Source: Hemileia vastatrix
Taxonomy: Eukaryota > Basidiomycota > Pucciniomycetes > Pucciniales > Zaghouaniaceae
Reading direction: 5' to 3'
Length of the DNA stretch: 64,000 nt
Assembly (NCBI GenBank): GCA_030280995.1
Contig: JASXTE010000016.1
Coordinates: forward strand, 16,238,501-16,302,500
Shown: in pieces, positions 1-12,378 of the stretch
Layout: each line of letters opens with the position of its first letter
Position numbering within the stretch: the stretch's first letter is position 1
Notes under the pieces: model-generated
Database searches by the model: none
What the model was told of the DNA's origin: nothing
What the model saw: only the letters and a program-made list of their open reading frames with translations
Translations under genes and position numbers: made by a program

Positions 1-292
1 ATTTTAAATGGTATTTCCAATATTAAATCTTATTTTAATATTAAAAATTATTTCTCTTAACCTGTCATTGAGCACGGTGTTAGAAATATAAATATAAATA
101 TAAATATAAAGGACATAAACTATTAATTTTAATTATTTACTAACTTTACTTTTTTGGAACTAGTTAATTTATTACAAGTAAATTTAAAGTAAATATATTA
201 TAATTAATAATATATAAGAAATAAAAAGGTGTGGATTCATCTCAGTAAATAATTAATTATTTTACTGGGTAAGTCTACCAGCCTAGCTGACA
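1..292 (-). mobile_element. LTR fragment, family C, start lies outside window
   Basis: Read on the minus strand this begins TGTCAGCTAGGCTGG at 292 and continues into the AATAATTAATTATTT block and the 'ACCGTGCTC..TGACAGG' stretch seen in the LTRs of the element at 53640-62467. Its far end is cut by the window edge. The bases directly after 292 belong to a family D LTR, so this copy was probably inserted into that LTR. Confidence 0.8.
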
Positions 293-998
293 GTAACTAA
301 GTGGGTCTGAAACATAAGAACTGTGAGAAAAAAAATCTTAAACATGGTATTAAAGTGAGATGTAAAGGGTTTAATTAAAACAAATAAAATAATTTTCATG
401 CCAAAATTCATGCAATTAATTTAACACAGTATAAAGAAAAATTAATTAATTGTTTTAACTATTTAATTAATTCAATAACTTGTTTAAATGAAAAAAACAA
501 TTATTTAAATGATATTACTAATTTAAAGTGAGAATTTGAATACCATTTTATTAAATAAGTGTTTTAAATTATTTAATAATTTTCCTGACACAATTAAGGG
601 TCAAAAAAATGCCCAATATTTATGGATAATAATATATGACAAGTTGTATTTAATATATAAATTTTATTAATTAAATTTTAATTAAATTATAAGTTAAATT
701 TATCTTTACACTTATAATATATTTTTATAAATAATTAATTATTAATTTATAAATATTAAATACATAAAAATGCGCCATGATTTTATAGAATATAATATAT
801 TTTTATGTAATAAATAATTTACTTAATAATAAAATTAATATAATAATTATTTTACTTATTTATAAAATATTTATACAATTTTCTTACTCAATAAAATATT
901 TTATTTTAATTACATAAAATACATAATGTTATTCCCTTTTATAATTCCAATAAATTATTATAACAATTTAATGGGCACCTGAGATAGCCTGGCTGACA
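293..998 (-). mobile_element. LTR fragment, family D
   Basis: This matches the solo LTR at 51648-52921 over its TGTCAGCC-proximal part. Shared landmarks are 'GTAACTAAGTGGGTCTGAAAC', the 'AAATGCGCCAT' block and the terminus CCTGGCTGACA ending at 998. The other part of the LTR would lie left of the family C fragment, outside the window. Confidence 0.75.
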
Positions 999-1254
999 CA
1001 TACAGAGTTCATTAATTTTTGTAAGCATTTCATCATGAGTAGATTTCTTCCATAGAAAATTGAATTTGTGTGAAATTCCTTGTGGCTTTTTGAGAGAAAC
1101 AGACAAACAGATTTTGAATAACTGATTGATTTCTGGCCATTCCCTAAGTACCTTTTGGCCATTGATTCTACCATCAAAAAATCAATGAATTTCAGCTATT
1201 CTATTCTGTAATTTTGAGTTGCTAATCATTGTCGGAGTATAAGGAAGGGAATGA

Positions 1255-2282
1255 TTAACAGGTTTTTATTGATGATGATAGAGACCATAGGATTTTTGGA
1301 ATATTGATTTTAGATTTTGAAGATACAGCAACTAGAAGCTGTTTCTTTGAACTTGAAGGATTTTTGTGTTGCTGGCTAGGTGGATCAATTTCTTCATTGG
1401 CTAATTTCTCAACCTCATCAGCAGAAGTAGCTTCATCATCTTTTTGAGTTAAAGAAGCTTCATATTTTGACATTTTATGATCATCATCATCTTCTTCTAC
1501 TTCTTCTTCATTAGAGCAAGATTTGCTATTAGTTGAAGCTTTGGATTGATTGTGGTTTTTAGAGCTGGATTAAAAGATAAGAAAAAGATGAGAAATAATA
1601 AATAAAAAAGTAAACAATTTGGAGATAGCTTTAAAGAATAATATAAAATGGTTTGCTATATTACTCATGAAAGAAATGACATACCTTTTGGGCACATTTT
1701 GGCTAGTTTGTTTAGATATATGAGATGTTGCATAAGGGGAATCTTTGGCAGGAGAAGTTTTAGTAGCACTGAAAAAAATAGAGCCCCTAGAAATTCTCAT
1801 TCTTTTTGAATGTTGAAGAATAGTCTTATCTCCTTTTTGAGATGTTCATGCATGGACTTCAAGGTCAGCTCTTTCATTATCATCATTGTATTAGATGATA
1901 ATGACATCATTGGGAGGAATGATACCTTTTTCATAATCTGAATTTGAATATGTTTTAAAGAAAAAGGGTCAATAATCTAGCCTACTGATTTTAAAGAAGT
2001 TAATATAAAATATTTTCTTACATTTTTCTTGGTCATCAATGTATTAAAACACATTGTTATATGCATTTGAAATATAAGATGGCAAAGGCTTCTGGCTAAA
2101 GTTGACAGTAGTTCTTCAGTTTTTCCTTTAGAAAATTCAAGTATCTTGCCATATTGAGATTGGGTAATTTTGGTCCTTTTGTTGGAAAGAGAAGGGGTTT
2201 TGGAGACATGCCTAGAGGTGGTTGTTTCATAAGTTTGAAGGATTTGAATCGAGGATGCTGATGAGATTTTGTCCAAAAACTA
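1255..2282 (-). pseudogene. Decayed multi-exon gene, acidic nuclear-type protein
   Basis: Not recognised. Minus-strand exons can be placed by splice sites: 2022-2282 (donor GTAAGA), 1685-1937 (donor GTATGT) and 1255-1564. Introns are 84 and 120 bp. The last exon joins in frame to the middle one and encodes a Ser/Lys-rich protein with an acidic run (EEEVEEDDDD), ending at TAA 1255-1257. The middle exon carries two in-frame stops (TAA, TGA), and a TAG opens the 2022-2282 exon. Short possible upstream exons lie near 2365-2397 and 2595-2665; the latter also has an internal TAA. The coherent joining of exons argues that this was once a real gene or a transposon accessory gene. Exon borders are inferred by eye. 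Confidence 0.45.
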
Positions 2283-2670
2283 CTAGGTGCTAATATATCA
2301 AATATATTAATGGAAAATATAAGTTAGTGTAAGAAGATACAAGAGATAAAGTAATAGATCTTACAAAAAGAAGGTTTCTGTTTATCACAAGGAATTCTAA
2401 TGACTTCTTACTTGAACAAAATATAAAATTCTTATATCAAGGTAATAAAGAGATAAAAAATATATATTAATATTGGGAATTTAAAGCCGTACTAACACAG
2501 ATAAATGTGATAACTAAAAGATAATATTAGTAAAATGGAGAGAAATAAATGAATTGAGAAATGTGGTACAAAACAAGAGGGTTTATAAATTACCAGAACC
2601 AGGTTTTTGATAGTAGATCTTTTACAATGGGATCAAGTTGGTGAGAATATTAGAAAATAGTCTGATAAAA

Positions 2671-3690
2671 ATAATGGGATTAATAGTGAAAGGGAAGTAA
2701 CTAGACGTAAACATTGGGGGCTTTAAAGTATGACAAACAAAGAAAATGTAAAATTTGCAATTTGAAAATCACAAAGGGTAAATAGTTGAGAATGTAAATT
2801 TAACTAATTTAAATATTTAATTTAATTTATAAATATTGACCTCATGCAATATGAAAAAGGGATCTATTATTGGAAATTTTGACACATTTTCGTGTTATAA
2901 AAAAAGGGGGACAAAAACAAAGGAAAAAGATAATTTAAAAAAATGGGATAAAAAAAGGTAAAACTAAATGATATTATATGAAATCATTGAAAAAAATTAA
3001 TTTATTCTATGATAGGAGCTTGTTTGGGCTGCACTGGCATCCTGCAGAAAAAACCTAGTCTAAACTTAGTTTAAGTTAAATTTATATAATAAATAAGAAA
3101 TAGAAACACTTAAGAATCTTAACATATAGATAAAGTATAAAAGTAATAAAAATTATTGCCTTATTAATTCCAATAACCAAGTACCAAAGTCACAATTATT
3201 TAGAAGTATTTTACAGATTTGTACAAGGTTCTGTACTGTAAACATCATTCAAACTTCATTGATGAACTTTTTCCACTGAGATAACTAAGTTGAAAAAAGA
3301 AAATAGATAATATATATATGTTTCTAACTTGAGCTATTATTTAATAGGAACAGTCATAAAAAATATAGAAGGATAAATCAGGGTATTTTATACATTGATG
3401 TAAAACTTGCTGAATAAAATAGTAAAAACCTTTAATAAGGACTAAAAAATAATCAAATCAAATAGGAATATTAGGAATAGGTATTATAAAAGTTATAACC
3501 AATATCTTATAAATATTGATGGAAATAAAATACTAGTAATCACAAAAAATTCTGTACCTTTTTAACTTAAAATGGAAATATCAACTTCTCATATTATACT
3601 CAAAATTACCTACAAATAGCTAAAGGTTTCCCCTTTACTAAAAGACAATGGTAAGGAATATGTAGAAAATTGATTCCATCAAATTGTTTT
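2671..3690. other. AT-rich intergenic stretch, nothing recognised
   Basis: No coding frame, terminal repeat or RNA-like structure was seen. It separates the decayed gene from the palindrome array. Confidence 0.5.
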
Positions 3691-3698
3691 GAGTAAAA

Positions 3699-4924
3699 GT
3701 GGCCAGAACAAGTTTGGCTGTACTTGTGCTGGACACTTATATGAGGAACACCTCACTTCTCTTAAAAAAACATGCAACTTACCAATTTCATATTGGAAGT
3801 GTTTCCAGTACAAGTTTGGCCAAACTTGTGCTGGACACTTTCACCAAGACAAGTGACTTAAAATTGCAAGGAAATCCAAAAAAAACCCCATATAATGAAG
3901 ATAATTGATGGCATCAAATTTTTTTTAAGTAAAAGTTTCCAGCACAAGTTCAGCCAAACTTTTGCTGGACACATTTCCAATATGAAGTTGATAAGGTGCA
4001 TGCCTATTTAAGAGAAGTGAGGTGTTCCTCATAAAAGTGTCCAGAACAAGTACAGATGAAATTGTGCTGGACACCTTTACCCAAAAATTTTTTTTGATGG
4101 CATCAAATATCTTCATGTTATAGCCTATTTTTATTAAATTTCCTTGAATTAATAAGTTACTGTCCATGACCAAAGTTTCCAACACCATTTCAGACGTACT
4201 TGTTCTGGACACTTTTATAAGGAACGCCTCACTTCTTTTAAATAAACATGCAACATACCAGCTTCATATTGAAAAAGTGTCCAGCACAAGTTTGGCTGAG
4301 CTTGTTCTGGACACTTTGGTTATGGATGGTAGCTTATTAATTCAAGGAAATTAAATAAAAATAGGCTATAACATGAATATATTTGATGCCATCAAAATGT
4401 TTTTGGGTAAAAGTGTCCAGCACAAGTTCAGCCATACTTTTCTGGACACTTTAATGAGGAACATCTCACTTCTCTTGAATAAACATGCACCTTATCAACT
4501 TCATATTGTAAATATGTCCAGCACAAGTTTGGCCAAACTTGTGCTGTAAACTTTTCTTAAAAAAAATTTGACACCATCAATTATCTTCATTTTATGGGCT
4601 ATTTTTTTTGGTTTTCCTAGCAATTGTTAGTCACTGGTCCTGGCCAAAGTGTCCAGCACAGGTTTGGCTGAGCTTTTCCTGGACACATTTCCAATATAGA
4701 GTTGGTAAGGTGCATGTTTATTTAAGAGAATTGAGGTGTTCCTCATAAAAGTGTCTAGCACAGGTTTGGCCAAACTTATGCTGGAAACTTTTACCAAAAA
4801 AACATTTTGAAGGCATCAAATATCTTCATGCTATAGCCTATATTTATTTAATTTCCTTGAAGTAATAAGTTACTGCCTATAGCCAAAGTGTCCAGCACAA
4901 GTTGGGCCAAACTTGTGCTGACAG
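3699..4924. repeat. Array of 11 palindromes with two alternating spacers that switch orientation
   Basis: Eleven copies of a roughly 40-bp palindrome (core CAAGTTTGGCCAAACTTG flanked by GTGTCCAGCA and its complement) start near 3699, 3798, 3933, 4035, 4173, 4275, 4411, 4512, 4647, 4749 and 4886. Start-to-start distances alternate near 100 and 136 bp. Short spacers (type A, about 60 bp, 'GAGGAACACCTCACTTCTC') and long spacers (type B, about 95 bp, 'CAAGGAAAT' to 'GATGCCATCAAA') alternate strictly. Their orientations change: A+, B+, A-, B-, A+, B+, A+, B-, A-, B-. No gene is visible in it; short frames reading 'LVLDT' come from the palindromes. Confidence 0.9.
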
Positions 4925-5059
4925 ATATTTTTCAAGCTGTTGTGTCACATTCCAGTTCCCCCTCCAAGTACTGAAACTTAGCATCAAGAGAAAGAATTAG
5001 TTCATGAAGAGAGTCTTCTGATGATAATTTAACACCAGGAGAATTTCCAGGGGGTGCCC

Positions 5060-5145
5060 CGTATGAGTTCAGTATGAGTTCAGTCTGAGTTCCATCTGAG
5101 TTCTATCTGAGTTCAGGTTGGGGACTTGCTAGCAAGTCCACCCCC
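5060..5145. mobile_element. Truncated MITE (GGGGGTGGACTTGC family)
   Basis: It carries the same tandem 'GAGTTCAGT..TGAGTTCC' words and the same terminal 'GGACTTGCTAGCAAGTCC' plus CCCCC as the complete copy at 28000-28233, but the left terminal repeat is missing. Its right end abuts the stop codon of the pseudogene at 5162. Confidence 0.65.
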
Positions 5146-5161
5146 TATATTGCGTAGTGAC

Positions 5162-6170
5162 TTAGTATAATGGTCTGCTACTACACTCCCCATTACTTGA
5201 ATCCATTGTGACTTGGAAAAATTTTGACAGTTCCAATCAAAAGTGAGTTGAAAAAAATCCTTTCTCTTGAAGCTCTCATTCCAAATTTTGTTTTACAGAG
5301 CTTGATACAGAAGCTCCTCCCTTTAGTCCTCAGGGCTCAGGTGTTAAAATAAAAGTTCATAGATGAATTTTGGAATGTAAGAATATGGCAGTATTTGTTA
5401 AAATAGATTTAAAATCCGCAGCTGAAGTTGCCTGCTGTGCGTTTTGAACCTGTTTTAATGCTGTTTTGATCTTCAATTGCTTGTAATCATGCCAACTCTT
5501 CCAATATGTAAGTTATTTGCTTGTTTGGCCAATAGGAAACTGAGATACATTAATGGTTCCACCAAGACAGAACTTCAAAAAGTGATAGATATTTTGGTTA
5601 ATAGAATCTGAGCTCCTTGGTACATCACACCTTGTAACTATGCTTCTAAAGATTTGTAAGTTTTGGTCATTTTGAAGTGACTCAGCATCAAGTATTCTGC
5701 GCTGATCAGTAGCTCAAATTATAAGAGAGGGACTAACTGCAAATTTTTGAAAATAAAAATTGGTAAGCCTATTTTAAAACATAAAAGCATGCTGAAAAAG
5801 TTCACTCACCATGTCCACTGGTACTGGCTGCTGGGTTTGTAGAAGTGGGTTCCCCACTGTTTCCAAGAAACTGATTCAACAACATACTAGCCCAATCATT
5901 CCCTACACTTTATGCTTGCTGCTGAAAATTAAGAGGTGCGGATTGACCATCTTTATTTGTAATATTAGAAGAGCAATCAGTTGATCAAATTTAAAAATCT
6001 GATGAAGACTGAGGAGGATGTTAGGGTTTACCTGGATTTTCTCTAGGATTTTCAAGGGGAACAGGACCCGAATCACCTGTTCTAGGATTTTGAGGAGGAG
6101 GATTATTTTTCCCTCTAAAGTTACTTGCTTATAGAGTATCAAAATGCATGGCATCACCGGTATTAGACAT
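5162..6170 (-). pseudogene. Two-exon ORF with 11 in-frame stops and no frameshift
   Basis: Not recognised. ATG at 6170 (MSNTGDAMHF). Exon 1 is 5810-6170, donor GTGAGT; the intron is 5737-5809 (73 bp), acceptor TTTGCAG; exon 2 is 5162-5736. The phases fit and the total is 936 bp, or 312 codons. The N-terminal part is Pro/Asn/Gly-rich. The C-terminal part is helical (for example ATDQRRILDAESLQND and TYWKSWHDYKQLKIKTALKQ). Five premature stops lie in exon 1 and six in exon 2; all are TAA or TGA. It sits downstream of the transposase-like ORF on the same strand (6662-7276), so it may have been a second gene of that transposon, but that is inference. Confidence 0.6.
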
Positions 6171-6661
6171 TCTGTTCCTTATAAAAAATAAAAATAAAAA
6201 TATTAACTTTCAGAATATAGACAAGATAATATTAAAGAGAACTTAGCTATAAATTTTAATTGTGATTTTAATGAATAAAATATTCAAGCAAAAAAATTAG
6301 TGGAAAACTTGGTTTTATTGGCTTGTAAAATATGGTCCTTAGATTTTTCAACCCTGGTTTTGAACTATTTATAATATTTTTCAAGTATAGGTAGACTTTG
6401 TATAGTACATTGAATTCCTTTTAGTTGAAATTAAATTTACGATAAAATGTAACTCATTAATAGCAGGGTCTCTAAACCATAAAGAATGCCCTTGTTATTG
6501 TTTGCTTAAACATTTAGGCAAAATCTCAAAAAGTTTTATTCATTAATCTTGCATCTAGCTGTTCCAAAAATCTATTATAAACATTCCAAATCCTCCAAAT
6601 TCTTACCAATCCTAAATAATTTCAAATATATTAACAAAAATAAATTTTCCATGTTGTTTAA

Positions 6662-7276
6662 TTATTTACTTACTAGTGTCTGAAGTCCAACAGCAGTGAT
6701 AACATTGTACTTTATTCCAAACATTTCACTTTGGTACTGTATAGTGGCAGCATGTTCAATAATTGAATCATGATTTATCACAATTTGTGTCACTTTTTCT
6801 ACTCTTACTAAACAGAAATGCACTTGTGGAAACCCCTCATAGGGATCCTTTTTTGCATCTTCTGGTGTAAGGTCTATAAATGGACTAGCAATTAGATAGA
6901 CTTTTTTCATTATTGTCCTTTGAACTAAAAAGCTGATCAATATTCCCAGACTGACTATCTTTTCCAAAGTAGAATTCAATGGTAGAATTCCCAGGATTCT
7001 GGTCATGAGTCATATAATACTTTCCATGGACCAATATACTTGCTACATTTTCAACTACCCAGTCTCCTACCTTTTCTGATGGTAACAATGCCCGTTTTTG
7101 ATGTCACTTTTCTCAAGAATGCCCTTACCCATTTTTTAAATAATGCCTCAGTTAAATGTATATGTCTTTTTTTTGTATTGTGCTAAATTTTTTTAATATT
7201 AGATCCATACTTAGCATCATCTTCAGCTTCAAATAGCTCCAATACCCTAGACTTCCGATGCCAGTGCTTGAGCATG
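6662..7276 (-). pseudogene. C-terminal half of a transposase-like ORF (split by element 1)
   Basis: Minus-strand coding pieces read TMLKHWHRKSRVLELFE, then KVGDWVVENVASILVHGKYY, then after a frameshift near 6900-7000 VYLIASPFIDLTPEDAKKDP and QVHFCLVRVEKVTQIVINH, ending at TAA 6662-6664. A phrase of the type 'SP(F/Y)..LT..DA.KDP(Y/F)..FP' followed by an LxxVE-like stretch recalls the C-terminus of large basidiomycete transposon proteins of the KDZ/CACTA (DUF4218-associated) kind. That match is from memory and unverified. The target duplication of element 1 (GTTTG, 7277-7281) marks where it was cut; the upstream half resumes at 16925. Confidence 0.4.
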
Positions 7277-7281
7277 GTTTG

Positions 7282-8781
7282 TGTCAGGCTAAGATCAACT
7301 AAATGGACGTGAACTAGCTTGAAAAGTCTTTGTCTAGAAGATTTAAATGTTCCTATATGAATAATGTAGTATAAATCCAACAAATAGTAGAATATAATTC
7401 AGAATAAAGGTTTCAGTAATATAATTCTCACTATTCTTATATGTGGCTTACAATCTTTTTAGTTGGTATAAAAATAGATTTTAATAATTCAGATACTATT
7501 CAAAAGTCTTATAAAAGTACTAGTTGATATGTATTGTAATTTATTTGGTTATATTGGTTAAATTGTAATGATAAAGAATGTAGAAACAAGACCCAAAAAC
7601 CTCTTCCTTTTATACACACTGAGTTCCCCAATGAATCCCTTGATTTACCATCTAATACACAGTTAATGACACCTCAAAACAACTAATAGACCTGCCCATC
7701 AACATCCCTAGTGACCCATGACATAATTAGACAAGTAACAACTGTCAAAATCCTGCAATAATAAGGGAATTCCATCAAAATTAAAGAAAAAGACAAAATA
7801 AGAGTATATGTGTATAAAACAATAATATAAAAGACTAAAGGAGCCTTTTTAAGGTTAATAATAGCTTAATAATAAGGGGGATTTACTGTAGAAATGGAGG
7901 GGCTCATCCTGATATTATACTACGTGAAATCCCCATCCAAAAATAACCAATATTGACTGAGAAACCACCCAAAAACTCAAAAAAGAGTGTGAGATGTGGG
8001 GTAACTACATGCAGTCCTTGGCAGGCGCTTGTACAGGTAAATCCTTGACTATAATTAGGAAAATTTAAGCGTGGTGATGAAATAAGATGCCAAGAGTGGG
8101 GTTATTAATGAAATTAGTGCATATAAACAAGGTCAATGCACTATTAATTAAGCTAGGACACTAAATAAGCGCCTGTCACCTATTTTAGTGTGTTTCCCTA
8201 CAGTGGGGGTAGAATGTGGGGTAATTATAGTGTGAAAAAGCTAACTTTGCTAAAAATGAAGCTATTCACACGGGAAAAAAGCAGACAGTATGTGGCCAGT
8301 ACACAGAAGCCATTTCTGGCATAAAAAACACCAAATTTGAAAAGTGTTATTTTTATGAATTTAAATAGCCAAATCAATAGTCCTAAATGAGCCCAATTGA
8401 TCTGTCAAAGCACAATTTTGATATTCTCAATTTTATAGCGCATATAGTCAACTTTTAAGTGAAATAAAGCGCATTTCTTGTTTTTTGCATAAAACAATGA
8501 ATATAACAGCTTTAAGTGTACTTAAAAATTATGTAGCTTTATACTTAAGGTTCTTAAGATTACCCTAAAATATTCCAGCTTAATATTAAGTACATAAGAC
8601 CTATAAAAGGTGGATATATGCATGTATATGAGGTGTTATAATGGCATTTTTTGTGTATTATCATAATTTTACTTATGTATACTGTTTGTGTACTCTCATT
8701 TATTGTTCCCATGTATAGTTCATGTGTTTAACATAACTTATAAGAACTTTTTACTCAGTCTGCGGTATATACAGGCTGAGA
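7282..8781 (-). repeat. 3' LTR of element 1 (family A)
   Basis: On the minus strand it runs from TCTCAGCC at 8781 (the last base of TGTCAG is mutated) to GCCTGACA at 7282. It aligns end to end with 15419-16919 with scattered substitutions. It contains the family A promoter-like TATA stretch near 7600. Confidence 0.93.
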
Positions 8782-8931
8782 CTTGCCCACCCAAAAAAAA
8801 CAATAAAAAAATGACAAGTTATACATTTTATTTATTTATTTGTAATTTTCAGCTATTCAGATTAATTCTGTAGCATTAAAGATTATACTTTAAAGAAATA
8901 AAACATAATAAAATATTATGAGTACTAGTTT

Positions 8932-10440
8932 TTAACCCCTGAGCTGGTTGAACAGAAATTTATTTCTGTTTAAATCTTTTAAGAAGGGTGGATAAATTAG
9001 AAATTTCTTTTTCAGGTTCCATTCATCAAATTCATTTGATTTCCCTTTAAATCTTAGTAAATACTCAGTTCCTTTTTCTTTAGTAAGGATTCTTTTCTTG
9101 AGTATTTTTTCAATCTCTGCTTTTTCCACAATTTCTTCAGGTTGCTTTTTAGGCCTTCCCCTTCTTTTTGGAAACAATTCAGGATTATTTGCATGGTAAG
9201 GTTTCAATAATGAGATAGGGAAAACTGGATGTTTCCTATCATATGGAGCATATAATATGACTTCCACCACATTATTACCAACCATTTTACTTACTACAAA
9301 AGGTCCTACAAAGGGATCCTTTAATTTAACATTACCTTGTAAGTTAAAATGTAGTGTTGATATTAGGACTTCATCTCCCTTTTTGAATTCAAATTCTTTA
9401 TGAGATTTGTCCCACCTTTTCTTTTCATATTCAAATGCTTTTTGGATGCATTCTTCTGCATGCTTTCTACACATTTGTTGCATATGAATAAAGGATTTAG
9501 TACCAGGGTGTATATCCAACCTTGGTAATTTATTTAAATGATTTACTGGGGTATTTGGTACGTATCACAGCCAGAGTTCAAATGGTTTCTTCTCTGTTAC
9601 AGAATGAGTGGTGCTGTTATAAGCAAATTCAAGGCCAGGAATTAATGTTACCCAGTCATGTGTGAATTTCTCATTGTCTTTGTATTCTAATCCAAAGGCA
9701 CAATATCTTCTGATCATGTCTTCTAGAGTTTGTATCATTCTCTCAGCCAGCCCATCAGTTTGTGGATGGTGTGCTGTAGACAATTTCAATTGACAACCTG
9801 ATACTTCCATCAAAGATGTCCAGAACTCTGAAGTAAATTTAGGGTCTCTGTCAGAGATTATGGCTTTGGGGAACCCAGCAGTATTCATCATCTGAGTCCA
9901 CCATAGTAATTCCAAGTCTTTTGCAGATACCTCTTTATGGGTAGGGATAAATTTACACATTTTTGTTAATCTATCCACTATTACCCAGCAAGAATTGAAA
10001 CTTTCTTTTCCTGCTAATGGCAAGCCAGTTACAAAATCCATGTTTATAATTTCCCATGGAGCTTTTGGCTGCTCTATTTGTTGTAACAACCCAGCTCTCT
10101 TCCCAGTTAATCTTTTAGATTTCTGACAAGAGTCACATGTTTCAATGTATTTTTGTACATCTTCTTTCATGTTTATCTACCAGGCTGTATTTTTAACTCT
10201 GGTTAATGTTTTGTTAAAGTCAAAATGACCAGCTAAGATGTCATCATGACAAGTACTCAACATTAACTCTTTCATAGAAGGTGGTATTACTATAACATTA
10301 CTTAACTTTTTCTTGTAATATATATATCCATCTTCAATTGATAGTTTACCTTTTTCCAACGCATTTTTATACTTTGGAGGAAAGGTTTTAATTAATGCAT
10401 TCATGGAGGCATTTGTTGGATCATTAAGAATGGTAGATAG
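8932..10440 (-). pseudogene. Element 1 integrase and chromodomain
   Basis: The frame continues from the RT/RNase H part after stops at 10441-10443 and 10177-10179 (the latter a Trp of the KNTAWW motif turned TAG), with a third at 9565-9567. An HxxxxxxH..CDSCQKSK zinc-binding region precedes the DDE core (INMDFV, ISDRDPKF, GLAERMIQ). The C-terminus has an aromatic chromodomain-like motif (EYLLRFKGKSNEFDEW), which defines chromoviruses and normally directs integration to marked chromatin. It ends at TAA 8932-8934. Confidence 0.9.
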
Positions 10441-12378
10441 TTAAGACAAATCTTTATCAGATGAATAATTTTCTAATATAGTTTGCATAAACTCTTCTTC
10501 TAAATCCACTATATAAATCCCAAATATATGTATAACCTCATTTTCAGGTACATAAGCTGGGTTGTCAGCATCATTTGACAAAGGAATTCTGGATAATAAA
10601 TCCACATTAGAATGCAATGATCCTGCTCTGTGAGTGATTGTAATTCTTCCTCTGTACTCTTGTACAGCTATTTGCCATCTAAACATGTGCCTATTAGGTG
10701 TTTTCATGTTTAGTAATGATTTTACTGCACTGAAATCTGTTATAAGTTCAAACTTCTGGTCTTCCAGATAGTAATGAAGTTTCTCCAAAGCCCACACCAC
10801 GGCTAAACATTCTAGCTGTGTGGCACCATACCTTAATTCTGTTTTTCTTAAGGTTCTGGATATATAACAGATAACTACTTCAGATAATTTTCCATTTATT
10901 ATCTGTTTCTGCTGTAAAGCAGCACCTAAACCTATGAAGCTTGCATCAGTGTATAAGATAAAAGGTAGGGTGAAATCTGGTAGTCCCAATATTGGAGCTG
11001 ACATTAAACATTCCTTTAATTTATTAAAGGCGTGTTGTCTTTCATTATTCCAAATGAAAGCCTCATTTTTCCTGATTAATGTTGTTAAAGGAGCTGCAAT
11101 TGATTGGTAATTTTTAATATATTGTCTATAATATCCACACATACCCAAAAAACTTTGAATTTCTTTTACATTTTTAGGTATACCAATGTTTTTAATTGCT
11201 GCCACCTTATTCTGGTCAACACAAATTTGTAATCCAGATACAACATGTCCAAGTACTTTCAAGGAATGAAATTCAAATTTACATTTCTTTAATGCAATTG
11301 TCATATTAATTTCATCCATTCTTTGAAAGACTCTTTTCAGGTGATTTAAATGTTCATCATATGTTTTTGAAAACACTATGATGTAATCAATATAGACCAA
11401 TAGCCATCCTTCAACCATTTCCTGATGAAAAACACTATCCATCAATTTTTGGAAGACTGAAGGCGCATTCTTTGGGCCAAATGGCATTCTGACATACTTA
11501 TACATACCCATATGTGTGGTTATTAATAAGTAATTTTGAGAATTTCTTTCCACAGGAATCTGGTGGTAACCCTTGTTTCCATCCAGACAGGAAATATATT
11601 TTGCTCCTTGTAAAGTAGCATGGATAGAAGCTATCCTTGGTAGAGGGTAAATATCATCTACTGTGTATGTATTCAGAGCTCTATAATCACCGCATAATCT
11701 TGCCTTATCTTTTTCATAAGAGATAAATACTGGTGAAATGACACAATACTTAGGTGTTGTGTCCACTTTTTCAACCATACCCATTTCCAACAACATTTTT
11801 ATATTGTCTTCAATATCTTTCCTTTTTGCAGGAGATGCTGGGTAAGGTTTCTTTTTTAGGCTGCCAGGAATATTATCCAAATCACAGCTTAGAGAGATTT
11901 TCATCTCATGGTCTTTGACCAATCCTAGTTCATTTTAACCATGAGAAAATGCCATAGGATATGATTTAATCAATCTCAAAATATTTTCTTCTTCAATTTT
12001 TGAGAGTTGAGGACTGAAAGAGGCCTTTTGGATTTCATTTTCCAATTCAACCACTTCAGTGGTGGTTCTTCCACCTTTCAGTTGTTCTTCTTTAGGAGAA
12101 ATGGCATACACTGAACTTTCAGAACATATTTTGAATTTTCTCTTACCATTCACGCCTATGGTGAAACAACTGTTTTCAGGATCTAGTTTAATGCCAAATT
12201 TTGTCAATAAATCATTGCCAATAATAAACCAATCACTACAATTATTATTATCCATTACTACAAATTCAAAAACTGCTCTAACATATCCATTATTATATTT
12301 AAAGAATACAGCAGTTTTGTATTTGCCAATTGGATTTAATACTGAACCAAAACCCCTCCAGTTCTTTGTTTGAACAGG
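10441..12378 (-). pseudogene. Element 1 protease tail, reverse transcriptase and RNase H
   Basis: Same frame as gag, broken by stops at 12379-12381 and 11935-11937. The RT fingers and palm are recognisable (RLCGDYRALN, PFGPKNAPSVFQK). The catalytic box reads YIDYII instead of YIDDII; the second Asp codon is TAC at 11393-11395, which would abolish metal binding. RNase H motifs follow (LYTDASFIGLGAAL, LECLAVVWALE, TDFSAVKSLL). A full-length sister at 57273-60038 keeps the canonical box. Confidence 0.93.

Noticed and set aside
3699..4924. Possible CRISPR array (regular palindromic repeats with spacers)
   Set aside because: Only two spacer types occur, repeated and inverted, repeats are long palindromes, and the DNA is eukaryotic without cas genes.
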